From assembly GCA_050084985.1 (NCBI GenBank), contig JBITNC010000002.1, forward strand, positions 18,228,001-18,292,000: 64,000 nucleotides of DNA, in the 5' to 3' direction. Origin of the DNA: Nageia nagi (taxonomy: Eukaryota; Pinophyta). The stretch's first letter is position 1. Each line of letters opens with the position of its first letter. Positions 50,534 to 61,222 of this stretch are shown here, in pieces. Below the pieces are notes generated by a model. That model was not told where the DNA came from. It did not search any database and worked only from the letters and a program-made list of their open reading frames with translations. The translations under genes were made by a program, and so were the position numbers.

Positions 50534-52258
50534 TGAGAGAATTGAACTATAATAAGAACAATCCTAAACTATCAAGATCGTATGAAAGCTTTAAATTCAT
50601 ATATAACTATCAAACAAAACAATCTCATAAAGATAACACAAGATGTAAGTAGTTCCTCCAACTAGGAGTACATCCACTAACTAGATCTTTACTTTAATCA
50701 CAAATACAACTCTCTTACAATCCTCCTAGTCTCAACTCCTAAACATTATCTTATAGCATAATTTTACTTCACAAATAGATGTGTAATCACAAAGAGGGAG
50801 CCTTCTATTTATAGGCCAAAATCCTTCTTTGGATATCCAATGTACAAAAGCATGACATGCACATCCTTTTACCCAAGGGGCATGCTCATGACATGGAGTG
50901 TAAGACAAGTTACATTATCATATTCACTTAAATACTTAAGGTATCAAATGATACCCTTAAGTATTAGTGAACTTACATAGAAGATTTAATACAAACCTTT
51001 ACAATAATGCATTATACATTCCAACACTCCCCCTTAATGCAATATTGGGATAGAGCAAGTAAGAGAGAAGAAGAAGAGAAAGTAAGAGAGTTTTTCAAAT
51101 AGATACAATAGAGATGAAATTTTTTTACATATTTATGAAGTAAAAAAGATCTAGTTTGAGATTCACTACTTTGCCAAATACAATCATTAACCACAATCGA
51201 TTTTAATGTACATGAAGTAGTCATCCAATTGGAAGTCATGAAGAGTATTCAAAAGCCTGCATACTTGAGGTAAGTAACCTACAATTTCAAAGGAACCTAC
51301 AAGTCATAAGCAGCTCAAATAACAAGATCAGTTAGATGCATCATATTTATATCAACAAGGATAAATGAATCACACAAATGCCATCATAAACTGATCAATA
51401 GTGCATTATAAGTCATCACGAAGATATCATGCCAAAAACTTATAGTCACCTATTGTATATAAAACATGTGTTGATTATCATTAAAAAATAGAGCATGCAC
51501 ATACGAGTTCCTCACATATGGATAACTAAATAGTACCAAAAATCACATAAGAGTTCCTCACACATGGATAACTGAAAAGTACTAGATTGACCAAAAATAG
51601 AGTATGCACATATGAGTTCCTCACGTAGAGCAAACTTACCACAAAAGTGTATAACAAAATCAACACTATATAGCATAAAATCCTCCTAGGGGTGAAGTTA
51701 TCATCACAAATATGAATTCAATATAAGAATTCAAATTTCACTCCCCCTTGAGGATAACTTCACCAACCCAATAGCATCCCTAAGCTTATAGAACTAAGCT
51801 TCTAAGAGGGGCTTAGTGAACAAATCAACAGAGTTCAAGATGGATGGATAATAGTCTAAGTGTATGATGCCATCAAGAACCTTTTCTCTCATAAAATACG
51901 CATGTATTTCCACATGTTTTATTCTTTGATAGAACACAGAATTCTTAGCTAAAGAAATAGCTGATTGATTATTTGAAAAAATCAAAGATGAGCCACCTTG
52001 CTCATACCTAATTTCTTTTAAAATATGCCTTAGCCAAATGGCTTCCTAGGCTACAACATATATGGCATGATATTCAGCTTCTGTGATAGAAAGAGAAATA
52101 GTAGGTTGGTTCTTGGAAGCCCAAAAGATAGCACCTGAACAAATGCTAAACACATATGCAAAGGTTGACTTCCTATTATCTCTATCTCCCCCATAGTCAG
52201 AATTTGAGAATCCAGAGAGAACAAATGAGGGTAACTTGAAATACTTGAGAGTAAGATC
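50534..52258 (-). mobile_element. copia-4, left part: 3' LTR and RNase H end
   Basis: This is an old copia element split by copia-5. The 3' LTR is 50534-51026 (ends TGAGAGAATTG and CATTCCAACA; TATA-like CTATAAATAG on the minus strand near 50809-50818). The PPT complement CTCCCCCTTA follows, then the untranslated 3' part, then the RNase H end (51735-52258) with VLSGFSNSDYGGDRDNRKSTFAY and HVEIHAYFMREKVLDGIIHL, broken by stops. The sequence resumes at 61228: the RNase H and RT text joins across the gap. Confidence 0.85.
52254..52258. repeat. Target-site duplication of copia-5 (left copy)
   Basis: AGATC here and at 61223-61227 flanks copia-5 exactly. Removing copia-5 and one copy rejoins the copia-4 RNase H reading frame region. 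Confidence 0.9.
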
Positions 52259-52749
52259 TATAGGAATTAGATCTACACTAATCCTCAAGGTCCAAGACTA
52301 TAGGAAACTCAATCACTCAACATCTACAAGCTAATAACACCATTCACACAAGATAACACAAATATAATGTGGTTCCTCCCTCCTTGGGAGTACATCCACA
52401 ACTAGATCTCAATTCTCAATCTATGCACCCTCTTACAACAATTCCTTTCTCTCCTACACAAACTAGTAGAGTAATCTTACTCTAAAAACTTAGTTGTGTT
52501 ACAAGAGGAGAGGCCCTCTATTTATAGCATGAGAGCACCTCCCTAACCTTCCTTTAACCCAAGGGTAAGGTTAGGGTTACAATAAATGTATTACCTAACT
52601 TTAACCTACCAACTAACCACATGGTAAGGTCAAAGTCTACATAATAAAGAATTCAATTAATCCCTTAAGGTATCTAAATATCCTTTAAGTGATTAATTGA
52701 ATTTACAAGGAGTTTAGATATTCACAATATTTTATTACAAATTCTAACA
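52259..52749 (-). repeat. copia-5 3' LTR
   Basis: It is nearly identical to 60732-61222. Differences seen: the terminal base at 52260, one in TACTC(T/C)AAA, one in AACCT(T/C)CC, and two in the last 25 bases. TATA box CTATAAATAG on the minus strand at 52518-52527. Confidence 0.95.
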
Positions 52750-52759
52750 CTCCCCCTGG
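52750..52759 (-). other. copia-5 polypurine tract
   Basis: The minus strand reads CCAGGGGGAG directly before the TGTTAGAATTTG of the 3' LTR. Confidence 0.85.
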
Positions 52760-53238
52760 ATGCAATATTGGGATAGAGCGTAGAAGAGAGAAGAGAGAGA
52801 GAGTAAGAGAGAGTTCTCCTCCATAGAGATACAAGCGGAGATGAGAACATTTACATATTTGAGAATCTTTTTGAGAACTAGTTTGAGACTCACTACATTA
52901 CCATTTGACAAAATGGTTTACAATACAAGCATTAACCACAACTGGTTTCACTGTACATAGTAGTCGATCAACTTTAAGCTGACATGTGAGTCTCCATGAG
53001 CTTGCTTACACAAGGTGAGTAACCTGCATTTCTGAAGAAGATCCTGCATGCTACAAGCAACTCATGAACAAAATCAGTTAGATGCATCATATATTCACTT
53101 TATTAAATAGGAGAATCAAATAATGTCATCTTATAAATAACTGATCAATGGTGCACTATAAGTCATCACGGAGATGCCAAGCCATCACTCATAGTCACCT
53201 GTTGTATATAGACATGTGTTGATTATTAATAGAGCATA

Positions 53239-53750
53239 AAAAATTGTACAACAAGTTTCTCACACAGAGCAAACTTACCACGGAGGTATAAAATGTACAA
53301 GAAGTTCCTGACACAGAGCGAACTTACCACGAAGGTATATCAATTATATGCTCAAAAAATTGTACAAGTTTCTCACGCAGAGCAAACTTACCATGGAGGT
53401 ATTAAATGTACAAGAAGTTTCTCACGTAGAGCAAACTTACCACGGAGGTATAAAATGTACAACAAGTTTCTCATGCAGAGCAAACTTACCATGGAGGTAT
53501 AAAATGTACAACAAGTTTCTCATGCAGAGTAAACTTACCACAGAGGTATAAAATGTACAACAAGTTTCTCACGCAGAATAAACTTACCATGGAGGTATAA
53601 AATGTACAACAAGTTTCTCACATAGAGCAAACTTACCATGGAGGTATAAAATGTACAACAAGTTTCTCATGCAGAGTAAACTTACCACGGAGGTATAAAA
53701 TGTACAACAAGTTTCTCATGCAGAGCAAACTTACCATGGAGGTATATAAT
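53239..53750 (-). repeat. 49-bp tandem array, about ten copies
   Basis: The unit contains ACAAGTTTCTCA(C/T)GCAGAGCAAACTTACCA and GGAGGTATAAAATGT; starts at 53461 and 53510 give 49 bp. It lies between the pol stop (53816) and the PPT. Copia-2, -3 and -4 have only one to three degenerate copies of the core GAGTTCCTCACACA at this place. Confidence 0.9.
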
Positions 53751-53815
53751 AATCAACACTATATAACAACAAAAAAGAGCCTCTTAGAGGTGAAGTTGTC
53801 ATCACTAACAAAAGT

Positions 53816-56800
53816 TCAAACTTCACTCCCCCTTGAGGGCAACTTCACCAACCCGAGAGAATCCCTAAGCTTGCTGAACTGAGCTTCAGGAAGGGGCTTG
53901 GTGAATAAATCAGTAGAGTTTTTAGTAGATGGATAATACTCCAAGTGTATGATGTCATCTAGAACCTTCTCCCTGATAAAATGGGCTTGAATTTCTACAT
54001 GTTTGGTTCTCTGATGGAACACAGGATTCTTAGCCAAAGAGATAGCCAATTGATTATCTGAAGAAATAAGAGATGGGCCATTTTGCTCATACCCAATTTC
54101 GTTCAGAAGATGCCTCAGCCAAATAGCTTCTTGGGTGGCAACAGACATGGCTTGATATTTGACTTCGGTGGTAGAAAGAGTCATATTAGGTTGCTTCTTG
54201 GAAGCCCAAGAGATAGCACCTGAACCAATGCTGAACACATATGCAGAGGTTGAATTTCTGTCATCTCTATCTCCCCCATAATCAGAATTTGAGAACCCGG
54301 AGAGAACAATCGAGGGCACTTTGGAATACTTAAGAGCAAGATCCTTTTTCCCTGCCACATACCTCAAGATTTGCTTAACAGCATTGAGGTGTTCAACATA
54401 TGGTTTTTGCATGAATCGTGCCATCAAATTCACTGCAAAGGTAATATCAGGTCGAGAGATAGTCAGATACAGAAGACTACCGATCAATTGCCTATAAGCT
54501 GTAGCATCAGCCAACTGAGAATCTGAGCTCAGAGATACAATGATTCTAGGAGAAATAGGTATTACAACATATCTACACTCCTCCATTCCAAACTTTTGCA
54601 AGATGTCTGATATATACTTAGATTGACTAAGGTAAGTACAATCTTTGTGTTGGTATACTTGCATCCCGAGATAGTAATGCAATAGACCTAGATCAGTCAT
54701 TTCAAATGTTGCCTTCAGTTTGGATATGCACTCTTGGATGATTTCAATATTATTACCAGTTATGAGAAGATCATCCACATAAATGAGAATTAAGACCACG
54801 TCTTTTCCTTGATTGAGTACATAGAGATCTGAGTCAGAGAAGCACTTGGAAAAACCAATATCTGAAAAGAATCCTAAAATTTTCTTGTACCATGCTCTAG
54901 GTGCTTTCTTAAGTCCATACAAAGACTTCTTTAGCTTGCACACAAAAGACTCTTTACCTTCTGGAATAAATCCTTCTGGTTGATTCATGTAGATTTCTAC
55001 ATCCAAGTCACCATTGACAAATGCACTCTTGACATCAAGTTGAAAAACTTTCCATCTTTGAGCTACAGAAAGAGAAAGGATTATCCTAACAGTAGGCATC
55101 TTGGCCACATGAGCAAAGGTTTCCTCATAATCAATACCATATTTCTGAGCGAATCCTTTGGCCACTAACCTTGCTTTGTATTTTTCAATTTCTCCATCAG
55201 AATTGTACTTGACCTTGTATATCTATTTATTTCCAATCACATTTTTCTCATTGGGATAAGGAACCAAATCCCAAGTTTCATTTTTTATGAGCGCCTCATA
55301 CTCAACTTTCATAGCTTCCATCCAACACTCTTACTTGGAAGCTTCTTTGAAGGTTGATGGCTCATTCTTATTATCAATTTTGGCAAATAAAGATTTATTT
55401 AAGGTCATACTTATTGTAATTCTCTGAGCTGGAGAATTTTGCTCTTGTGGTGACTTCCCTACATTATCATCCAACCAGTTAGGTGCAGGCAAAGAATCAT
55501 CTGAACCAGACACCTCAGCATGAGAAGTTGTATCCTCAGGAAGTTCATTGAACTTGACATCCCTAGAAATAAAGACTATTTTATGGGATGAGGAGTAGAG
55601 CCTGTAACCTCTATGTTGATTATCATACCCCACAAAGATGCATTTTTCTGATCTTTTATCCAACTTCTTTCTTTTCTCTGAGGTAATGAAGGCAAATGCA
55701 TCACAACCGAAGACCCTAAAGTGTGAGATGTTAGGTTTCTTTCATGTCCATGCTTCATACGGAGTTTTACCTTCAACTACTTTAGTAGGACACCTATTTA
55801 GGGTGTGAATAGCAGTGTGAACAACTTCACCCCATAAGAAACTAGGAAGGTTACCCAACATGCATCTTGCCATTTCCATAATGGTTCAATTCTTCCTTTC
55901 AGCAACTCCATTTTGTTGAGGGCTGTAAGGGATTGTGAATTGCCGCTTGATCCCATGTTTAACATAATAGTCATTAAACTCATTGCTATTATACTCACCC
56001 CCATTATCAGATCTCAGCATCTTGATCTTAAAATTAGTTTGATTTTCAACAAGAGCCTTGAAGTCTTTAAACCTGTCAAAAGTTTGATCCTTGTGCTCAA
56101 GTAGATAACCAAATGTCATCCTGCTGAAGTCATCAATGAAGGTTAGAACATAAGAAGCTCCCCCTAGAGACTTAGTCTGAAACAGACCCATCAAATCTGA
56201 ATGCACAAGCTGAAGAGGACGAGTAGCCCGAGTTGCCTTATCTTTTTCAAACTTTTGCCTATTCATCTTTCCTAGAATGCACCTTTCACAGAGACCAATT
56301 GTGGGTGAAATATTAGGTAAACCTTCCACAAGTTCTTGATTTTTCATATCTTGAATACTCTTGTGGTTAAGGTGCCCTAATCGTTGATGTCAAAGATTAC
56401 CCTTTAAATAAACATTTGCAGCAAGACACATCTTTGAAGGAACTTGATCCACAATATAAAGGTCATCCTTTAGTGATCCTTTCATCAAGGTGGAAAGTCC
56501 TTTCTTAACACACCAGGAGTGTGAGGTAAACTCAAATGAGTATCCTTTCCTTGTAATCTGAATTACGGAGATAAGATTCATCCTTAGTTTAGGCACATAA
56601 AAGACATTATCAAGAACCTTTCCATGAATCTTCACACTCCCTATTCCTTGAACATCAAGGGCTGAATTATCACCTATCACAACTGCATCCTTCTTGTACT
56701 TATGAAAGTTTTCAAACTTATCCTTTTCATAACACATGTGATTAGTGCATCCTGAATCAACAATCCAATCATTTGAAATAGTTTGAGTCACTGAGTAGTA

Positions 56801-57733
56801 GGCAACAGTAGCAGCATGCTTGTTCTTCTTTTTATTATTAAAATTTTTCACATTTGCATTTCCCTTGCCTTTTTGAGCAAATTTCTTTTTACGACAATCA
56901 TACTCTTTGTGCCCAAAGATGTCACAAAAGTTACAATTTCCATCAAACTTTTCCTTAGGTGTTGGATTGCTTGATCCAGCTTTATCATTCCTTTGCATGA
57001 AGTTGCCATTATTGTTGCCCTTTTTCTCATACTTCCTGAAGGTAGATGAGGATTTGTTATCTTTGAATTTATAATGTTTGAACTTCTTCTTGAAAGGAGT
57101 TTTGGTTGCTCCTAGAGCAATGTTATTGTCCTTTGGAGAAAAGTTCAACATTTTCTTATTCAAAGTTTCCTCATGCTTCAGAAGGAGTCTAGAAAGGTTA
57201 TCAAGAGAGATGACATCTTCTTCATCATCGAGCCTAGTTTCCATAACCATGACAAAGTTACTGAACTTTGTAGAAAGGCTTTGAAGAATGATGAAGACCA
57301 TGAACTCATCATTGATCCAGTTGCACCCACAGCCAACCAGTTGTGTCCTGAGGTCAATGATTTTGTTCAAGTAAATAGAAGCACTTTCATCTTCACCTTG
57401 ACGATATTGCAACAACTTTTGTAAAATAGTGAACCTCCTTGAAAATTTTGACCCAAGGTAAATTTTCTTTAGCCTATCCCAAGCTTCCTTTGCTGATGTT
57501 GAAGAAGAGATCATGAGAAGTACGTCATCTGAAATTGCATGATAAATCATTGAAGTTGCTAACTCATTCTTTGAGTTGTATATTTCAAGAGCCTTCTCAT
57601 CTGTAGGAGCGACCATGTCTTCATTAACTGTCTGCCACAGCTTTCTTGCTTGTAACTCAGCTTTCATACGAGGTTCCCATATGCCGAAGTTGGAACCGTC
57701 GAGTATATGCTTGGGTATGAAGGTTTCAACCAT
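53816..57733 (-). pseudogene. copia-5 gag-pol polyprotein, one frame with five stops
   Basis: This is a Ty1/copia polyprotein of 1305 codons from the ATG at 57733. Gag is at residues 1-310 with the CCHC knuckle CNFCDIFGHKEYDC near 266-279. Protease has WIVDSGCTNHMC near 325. Integrase has HQRLGHL, CERCILGK, SDNGGEYNSNEF and QQNGVAERKN. RT has the box YVDDLLITGN near 985. RNase H has SDYGGDRDDR; the end is TDLFTKPLPEAQFSKLRDSLG. There is no frameshift over 3.9 kb. In-frame stops sit at 56390-56392, 55886-55888, 55742-55744, 55331-55333 and 55223-55225 (residues 448, 616, 664, 801, 837). The first and last replace family Trp codons. Without readthrough only gag-protease could be made. Confidence 0.92.
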
Positions 57734-60716
57734 TGCTACATAAAAGTAAATAAGCAATAAGAATGAATAAATTTCTACAACTTACCATCTATACAAATTA
57801 AACATGATAAGTAAACATTACCACATGTGCAAACTTATAAACCAAGATCCGTAGAAGGATAAAGTTGAGGTTGTTTTCTTGTATAGAATTAGGCCTTCAC
57901 CTAGATGCCCGTAGAGTGGAGCCCAAGTACTACCAGTCCTCAATCAGTTCACCTTGGTCAGTAATATACTCTCTCAAGGAGAAGTACCAACTATTTTCCA
58001 AGGATCCGACGTATCTTGGACCGGCCATTTTAATTATCTTGTTTAAGGTTTTTAGTTTTCCTCCTAGGTTATCAGGATATTCCCTGAATGGACGTGCGGA
58101 CATGTGGTATCACTACACACATGCCTGTCCACCTAATAGAGTTATGTCCAATCCAATAGAGGTCTTAGGGGTAATTAAGACGGATTTACCACCACTTGGT
58201 TCTTCGGACTAAAAAGGCTCCAGTCTACCCTGTCCTCACCTCGTGGCTCCCCAAACAAGTCATGTTGTGGAAAAGTACGTGCGAATGTATTCATTTTAGG
58301 GGTTACTTTCAATATTTTGCGTTTTGCAAGTATAAAGCAATTATGCAAAAATATAAAGTAAAGTATTAAAAATACATCATCCACACGAACTTGAAATATA
58401 AGAGTCCAATGGGTTTTGTACTAACCCCTAAAGGACATTTTTACATTTTGCATACTTGCTCAAGTTCATAAACTCATTCAACACTTTAATGAATTTAAAA
58501 AAGGGCTAAGTCCTACTTTAGCATTAATCCATAACTTAAAAAATTAAACATGCATTATTCCATAACTTAAAAATTAATTAATAAACATGCATCATTTAAA
58601 ATTTTAAGTACTAAGCATGCTTTATTCCTACACAAGATTAAGAGGCATGCATTACAATTTTAGCATGCAAGATCTAGATAAATTTTTAAGTAAAAAAAAA
58701 ACTATACAAATTCCCCCCTTTTTTACTTAAAGTTTTATCCCTAAAATTGTCTTTTAAGTATGCATTTATATGTTAAGTAAAAAATTTCCCTTGTTTACTT
58801 AAAAAATAGCATACTTAGATTACCTTAGCAAAAAAATTTTACTAAAAAAGTTTTGCCTAAGTAAATTACCATACTTAGAGAAAAATTCTATTCCAAAATA
58901 TCCTCCATGTGCCATATTTTTCTAAAAAAAATTGGAATTGCATTGAAGAGTAATGATGTATCTACTTACTTTAAAGTATTATAGTCAATGCTTAAAGTTG
59001 GAGTATAAGTACTTCTAAGTGCATTTAATAGAAACAAATGACTTGTAAGCAAGCAAAAAATATTAAATGCCTACCAAAAAGTATACATTTGCTTCTAGAG
59101 AGCTTGCAAGTAATAATGTAAAAGAAAGGAGACCTATGCTTAGTTAATGCTCCTTTTACCTCAAGCACTCCAAGTCAAAAAAATAAATGCAGATAGGTAA
59201 AATAGTGATGGCTACCCTTCCCTTACCAAGAAGGAGTATACGTTGCTTCTTGGGAGTAATTAAACAAGGACATAAAAATTCAAATCCCCTCCTTGGTTGG
59301 TAAAAAAAAATTAAATGCTCAACAACTATATTTGAAAAAAAATGGAAAGGCCACGTGAGTAGAAGGGAGGTGAAGGTGGCAGGAGGAGGCCACGGAGGGT
59401 GGTGGAGGCGGTTGAGTGATGAGCGAAGGCCAGAAAGGACGGTAGCAGCTACACATCCGACCAGTGCGGAAGGAAGCACTTCGTGGAGGCCACGGAGGGA
59501 GAAGGCGCAGCCCAAGTGCACGGAGTAGAGATGAGTATGAGGATGCACAGAGGTGAGAGTCGAACCGTGAGCGAAGGTGACTGTGGGCAGCCACGGGGGT
59601 CTGAATGGTGGATGGGTGCGATAGTTTTCTTCGGGGAGCCATACTTTCCTTCTGTCGAAAAAAATCGTAACGAGAGTATGGAAGTGGGGAATATTTGCAG
59701 AGTAAAACCAGCAAAATGGAGGAGGGAAACTGGTGAGGTTCAGTTAACTTTAGGTGCTCAAATTAGAAAGACCATTTTCTTTGGGATTTACTCTGAAAGG
59801 AAATTGAAAAGATTAAAAAAAAATCCAGTGTCCGTGAGAAGGTGCGCACAGAGGGCTATGGTGGCGTCGATTGGCATCTCGTCAAACAATTCGTAGACCC
59901 TTTCAACGTATCTATTTTGTGCATATCCATCGACCATTGCAGTCCATAAGATTGCATTTCGATGAGGCATTTTTTTCAAATAATTCACAGACCCTTTCAA
60001 TGTATTCGTTTTGTGCATATCCTTCGAGCATTGCAGTCCAAAACGTAGGTGTCTCAGCTATGGTGGGAGATGTCCCCAACTATCTGGCACTCAGGTGGGG
60101 ACAGGGATGGCCTTCAGGGGCTTTGTATACATCCCTTTGTTTTTTTATTCTAAAAAAATATCCAAACAATATGACCCCTAATGTAATGGGAAAAATTATA
60201 TATATTTTTTTTTGCAAAAAAATTAACTTTTGAACAAAAAAATCTTCTCATATATATATATTTTAATTAGAAGCATGTATAGAAACCTTTCAAAAATATT
60301 CTTTGAAAAAAAAGGTTCCCTCTTTTTACATATAAAGACCTCTTAATACCAAAAGAATAAAAGGTATGTAAAAGAAAACAATAGCAATATTGCAACTAAT
60401 CAAAAAAAATGTTAGTATACAAATTGCAAATTTTGCATAATGTATTATTGTCCAATCACTTAACATAAAATATTGTTAGTAGAACAAACAAAATGAGCAA
60501 TAATATATTATGTTATTGAGGTAATGTTTGCTAGGAGTTGAACTAACATAATCATAAAAGAATGTTAGTATCAAAATTAATATAATCCCCTCTTTAAAAA
60601 AATGAGATTATACCTTCTCAAATTTTACCTCACAAGGTTGTAGGTGAAAGAAGAATATTCCCAAGTTGAAGAAGGATGAAGAACCTCCAAGATGTAGAAG
60701 AAGAGCTTCCACACCA
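57734..60716 (-). other. copia-5 untranslated leader
   Basis: It lies between PBS and gag. 57880-58450 is shared with the leaders of copia-1 and copia-2. 58450-59340 is AT-rich. 59340-60110 is distinctly richer in G and C and holds PPR-like coding remnants. 60420-60716 is shared again, including the hairpin ACTAACAT/ATGTTAGT at 60542-60568. A 131-codon open frame at 59319-59714 (minus) is rich in Pro, Ser and Leu and has no recognisable domain. Confidence 0.7.
59788..60048 (-). pseudogene. PPR-like gene fragment captured in the copia-5 leader
   Basis: PPR proteins bind organelle RNA through tandem motifs of about 31-35 residues. On the minus strand, WTAMLEGYAQNEYIERVCELF (from 60040) is followed by WTAMVDGYAQNRYVERVYELFDEMP (from 59946). 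The spacing is 94 bases, that is 31 codons plus one base gained in an A run (GAAAAAAATG). The linker MPHRNAIL is also typical of plant S-type PPR motifs. The fragment is in the same orientation as the element. No other PPR motifs could be read, and no counterpart is visible in the leaders of copia-1 and copia-2. Confidence 0.6.
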
Positions 60717-60729
60717 AGCTCTGATACCA
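60717..60729 (-). other. copia-5 primer-binding site
   Basis: The minus strand reads TGGTATCAGAGCT, matching the initiator tRNA-Met type PBS, two bases inside the 5' LTR. Confidence 0.85.
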
Positions 60730-60731
60730 AT

Positions 60732-61222
60732 TGTAGGAATTAGATCTACACTAATCCTCAAGGTCCAAGACTATAGGAAACTCAATCACTCAACATCTAC
60801 AAGCTAATAACACCATTCACACAAGATAACACAAATATAATGTGGTTCCTCCCTCCTTGGGAGTACATCCACAACTAGATCTCAATTCTCAATCTATGCA
60901 CCCTCTTACAACAATTCCTTTCTCTCCTACACAAACTAGTAGAGTAATCTTACTCCAAAAACTTAGTTGTGTTACAAGAGGAGAGGCCCTCTATTTATAG
61001 CATGAGAGCACCTCCCTAACCTCCCTTTAACCCAAGGGTAAGGTTAGGGTTACAATAAATGTATTACCTAACTTTAACCTACCAACTAACCACATGGTAA
61101 GGTCAAAGTCTACATAATAAAGAATTCAATTAATCCCTTAAGGTATCTAAATATCCTTTAAGTGATTAATTGAATTTACAAGGAGTTTAGATATTCATAA
61201 TATTTCATTACAAATTCTAACA
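60732..61222 (-). repeat. copia-5 5' LTR
   Basis: This 491-bp LTR has intact ends (plus strand TGTAGGAATT and TTCTAACA). The minus-strand TATA box CTATAAATAG is at 60991-61000, so transcription should start roughly 30 bases further on the minus strand. U3 carries the diverged palindrome CTTAAGGTATCTAAATATCCTTTAAG at 61137-61162. Confidence 0.95.
60991..61000 (-). promoter_or_regulatory. TATA box of the copia-5 5' LTR
   Basis: CTATAAATAG on the minus strand is a consensus plant TATA box, placed about 230 bases into the LTR. The same word is conserved in the LTRs of copia-2, copia-4 and, with changes, copia-1. Confidence 0.75.

Larger units (their letters stand above)
52259..61222 (-). mobile_element. 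copia-5: complete young Ty1/copia element inserted in copia-4
   Basis: The element is 8,964 bp. Its LTRs are 491 bp each with about 4 differences, and a perfect 5-bp duplication AGATC flanks it. It has a PBS, a 3-kb leader, a gag-pol in one frame, a 49-bp tandem array and a PPT. The LTR identity of about 99.2% makes it by far the most recent insertion in the window. One LTR end has mutated: plus-strand TA instead of TG at 52259. Confidence 0.95.

Noticed and set aside
53293-53882. Plus-strand open frames with repeated Lys-Phe-Leu-Thr-Gln words
   Set aside because: They are the 49-bp tandem array of copia-5 read on the wrong strand; no coding features.
59319-59714. 131-codon minus-strand frame, Pro/Ser/Leu-rich, as a possible organelle-targeted protein
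   Set aside because: No domain, and the plus strand is equally open. Composition follows the GC-richer island. Not called as a gene, though it may belong to the captured segment.
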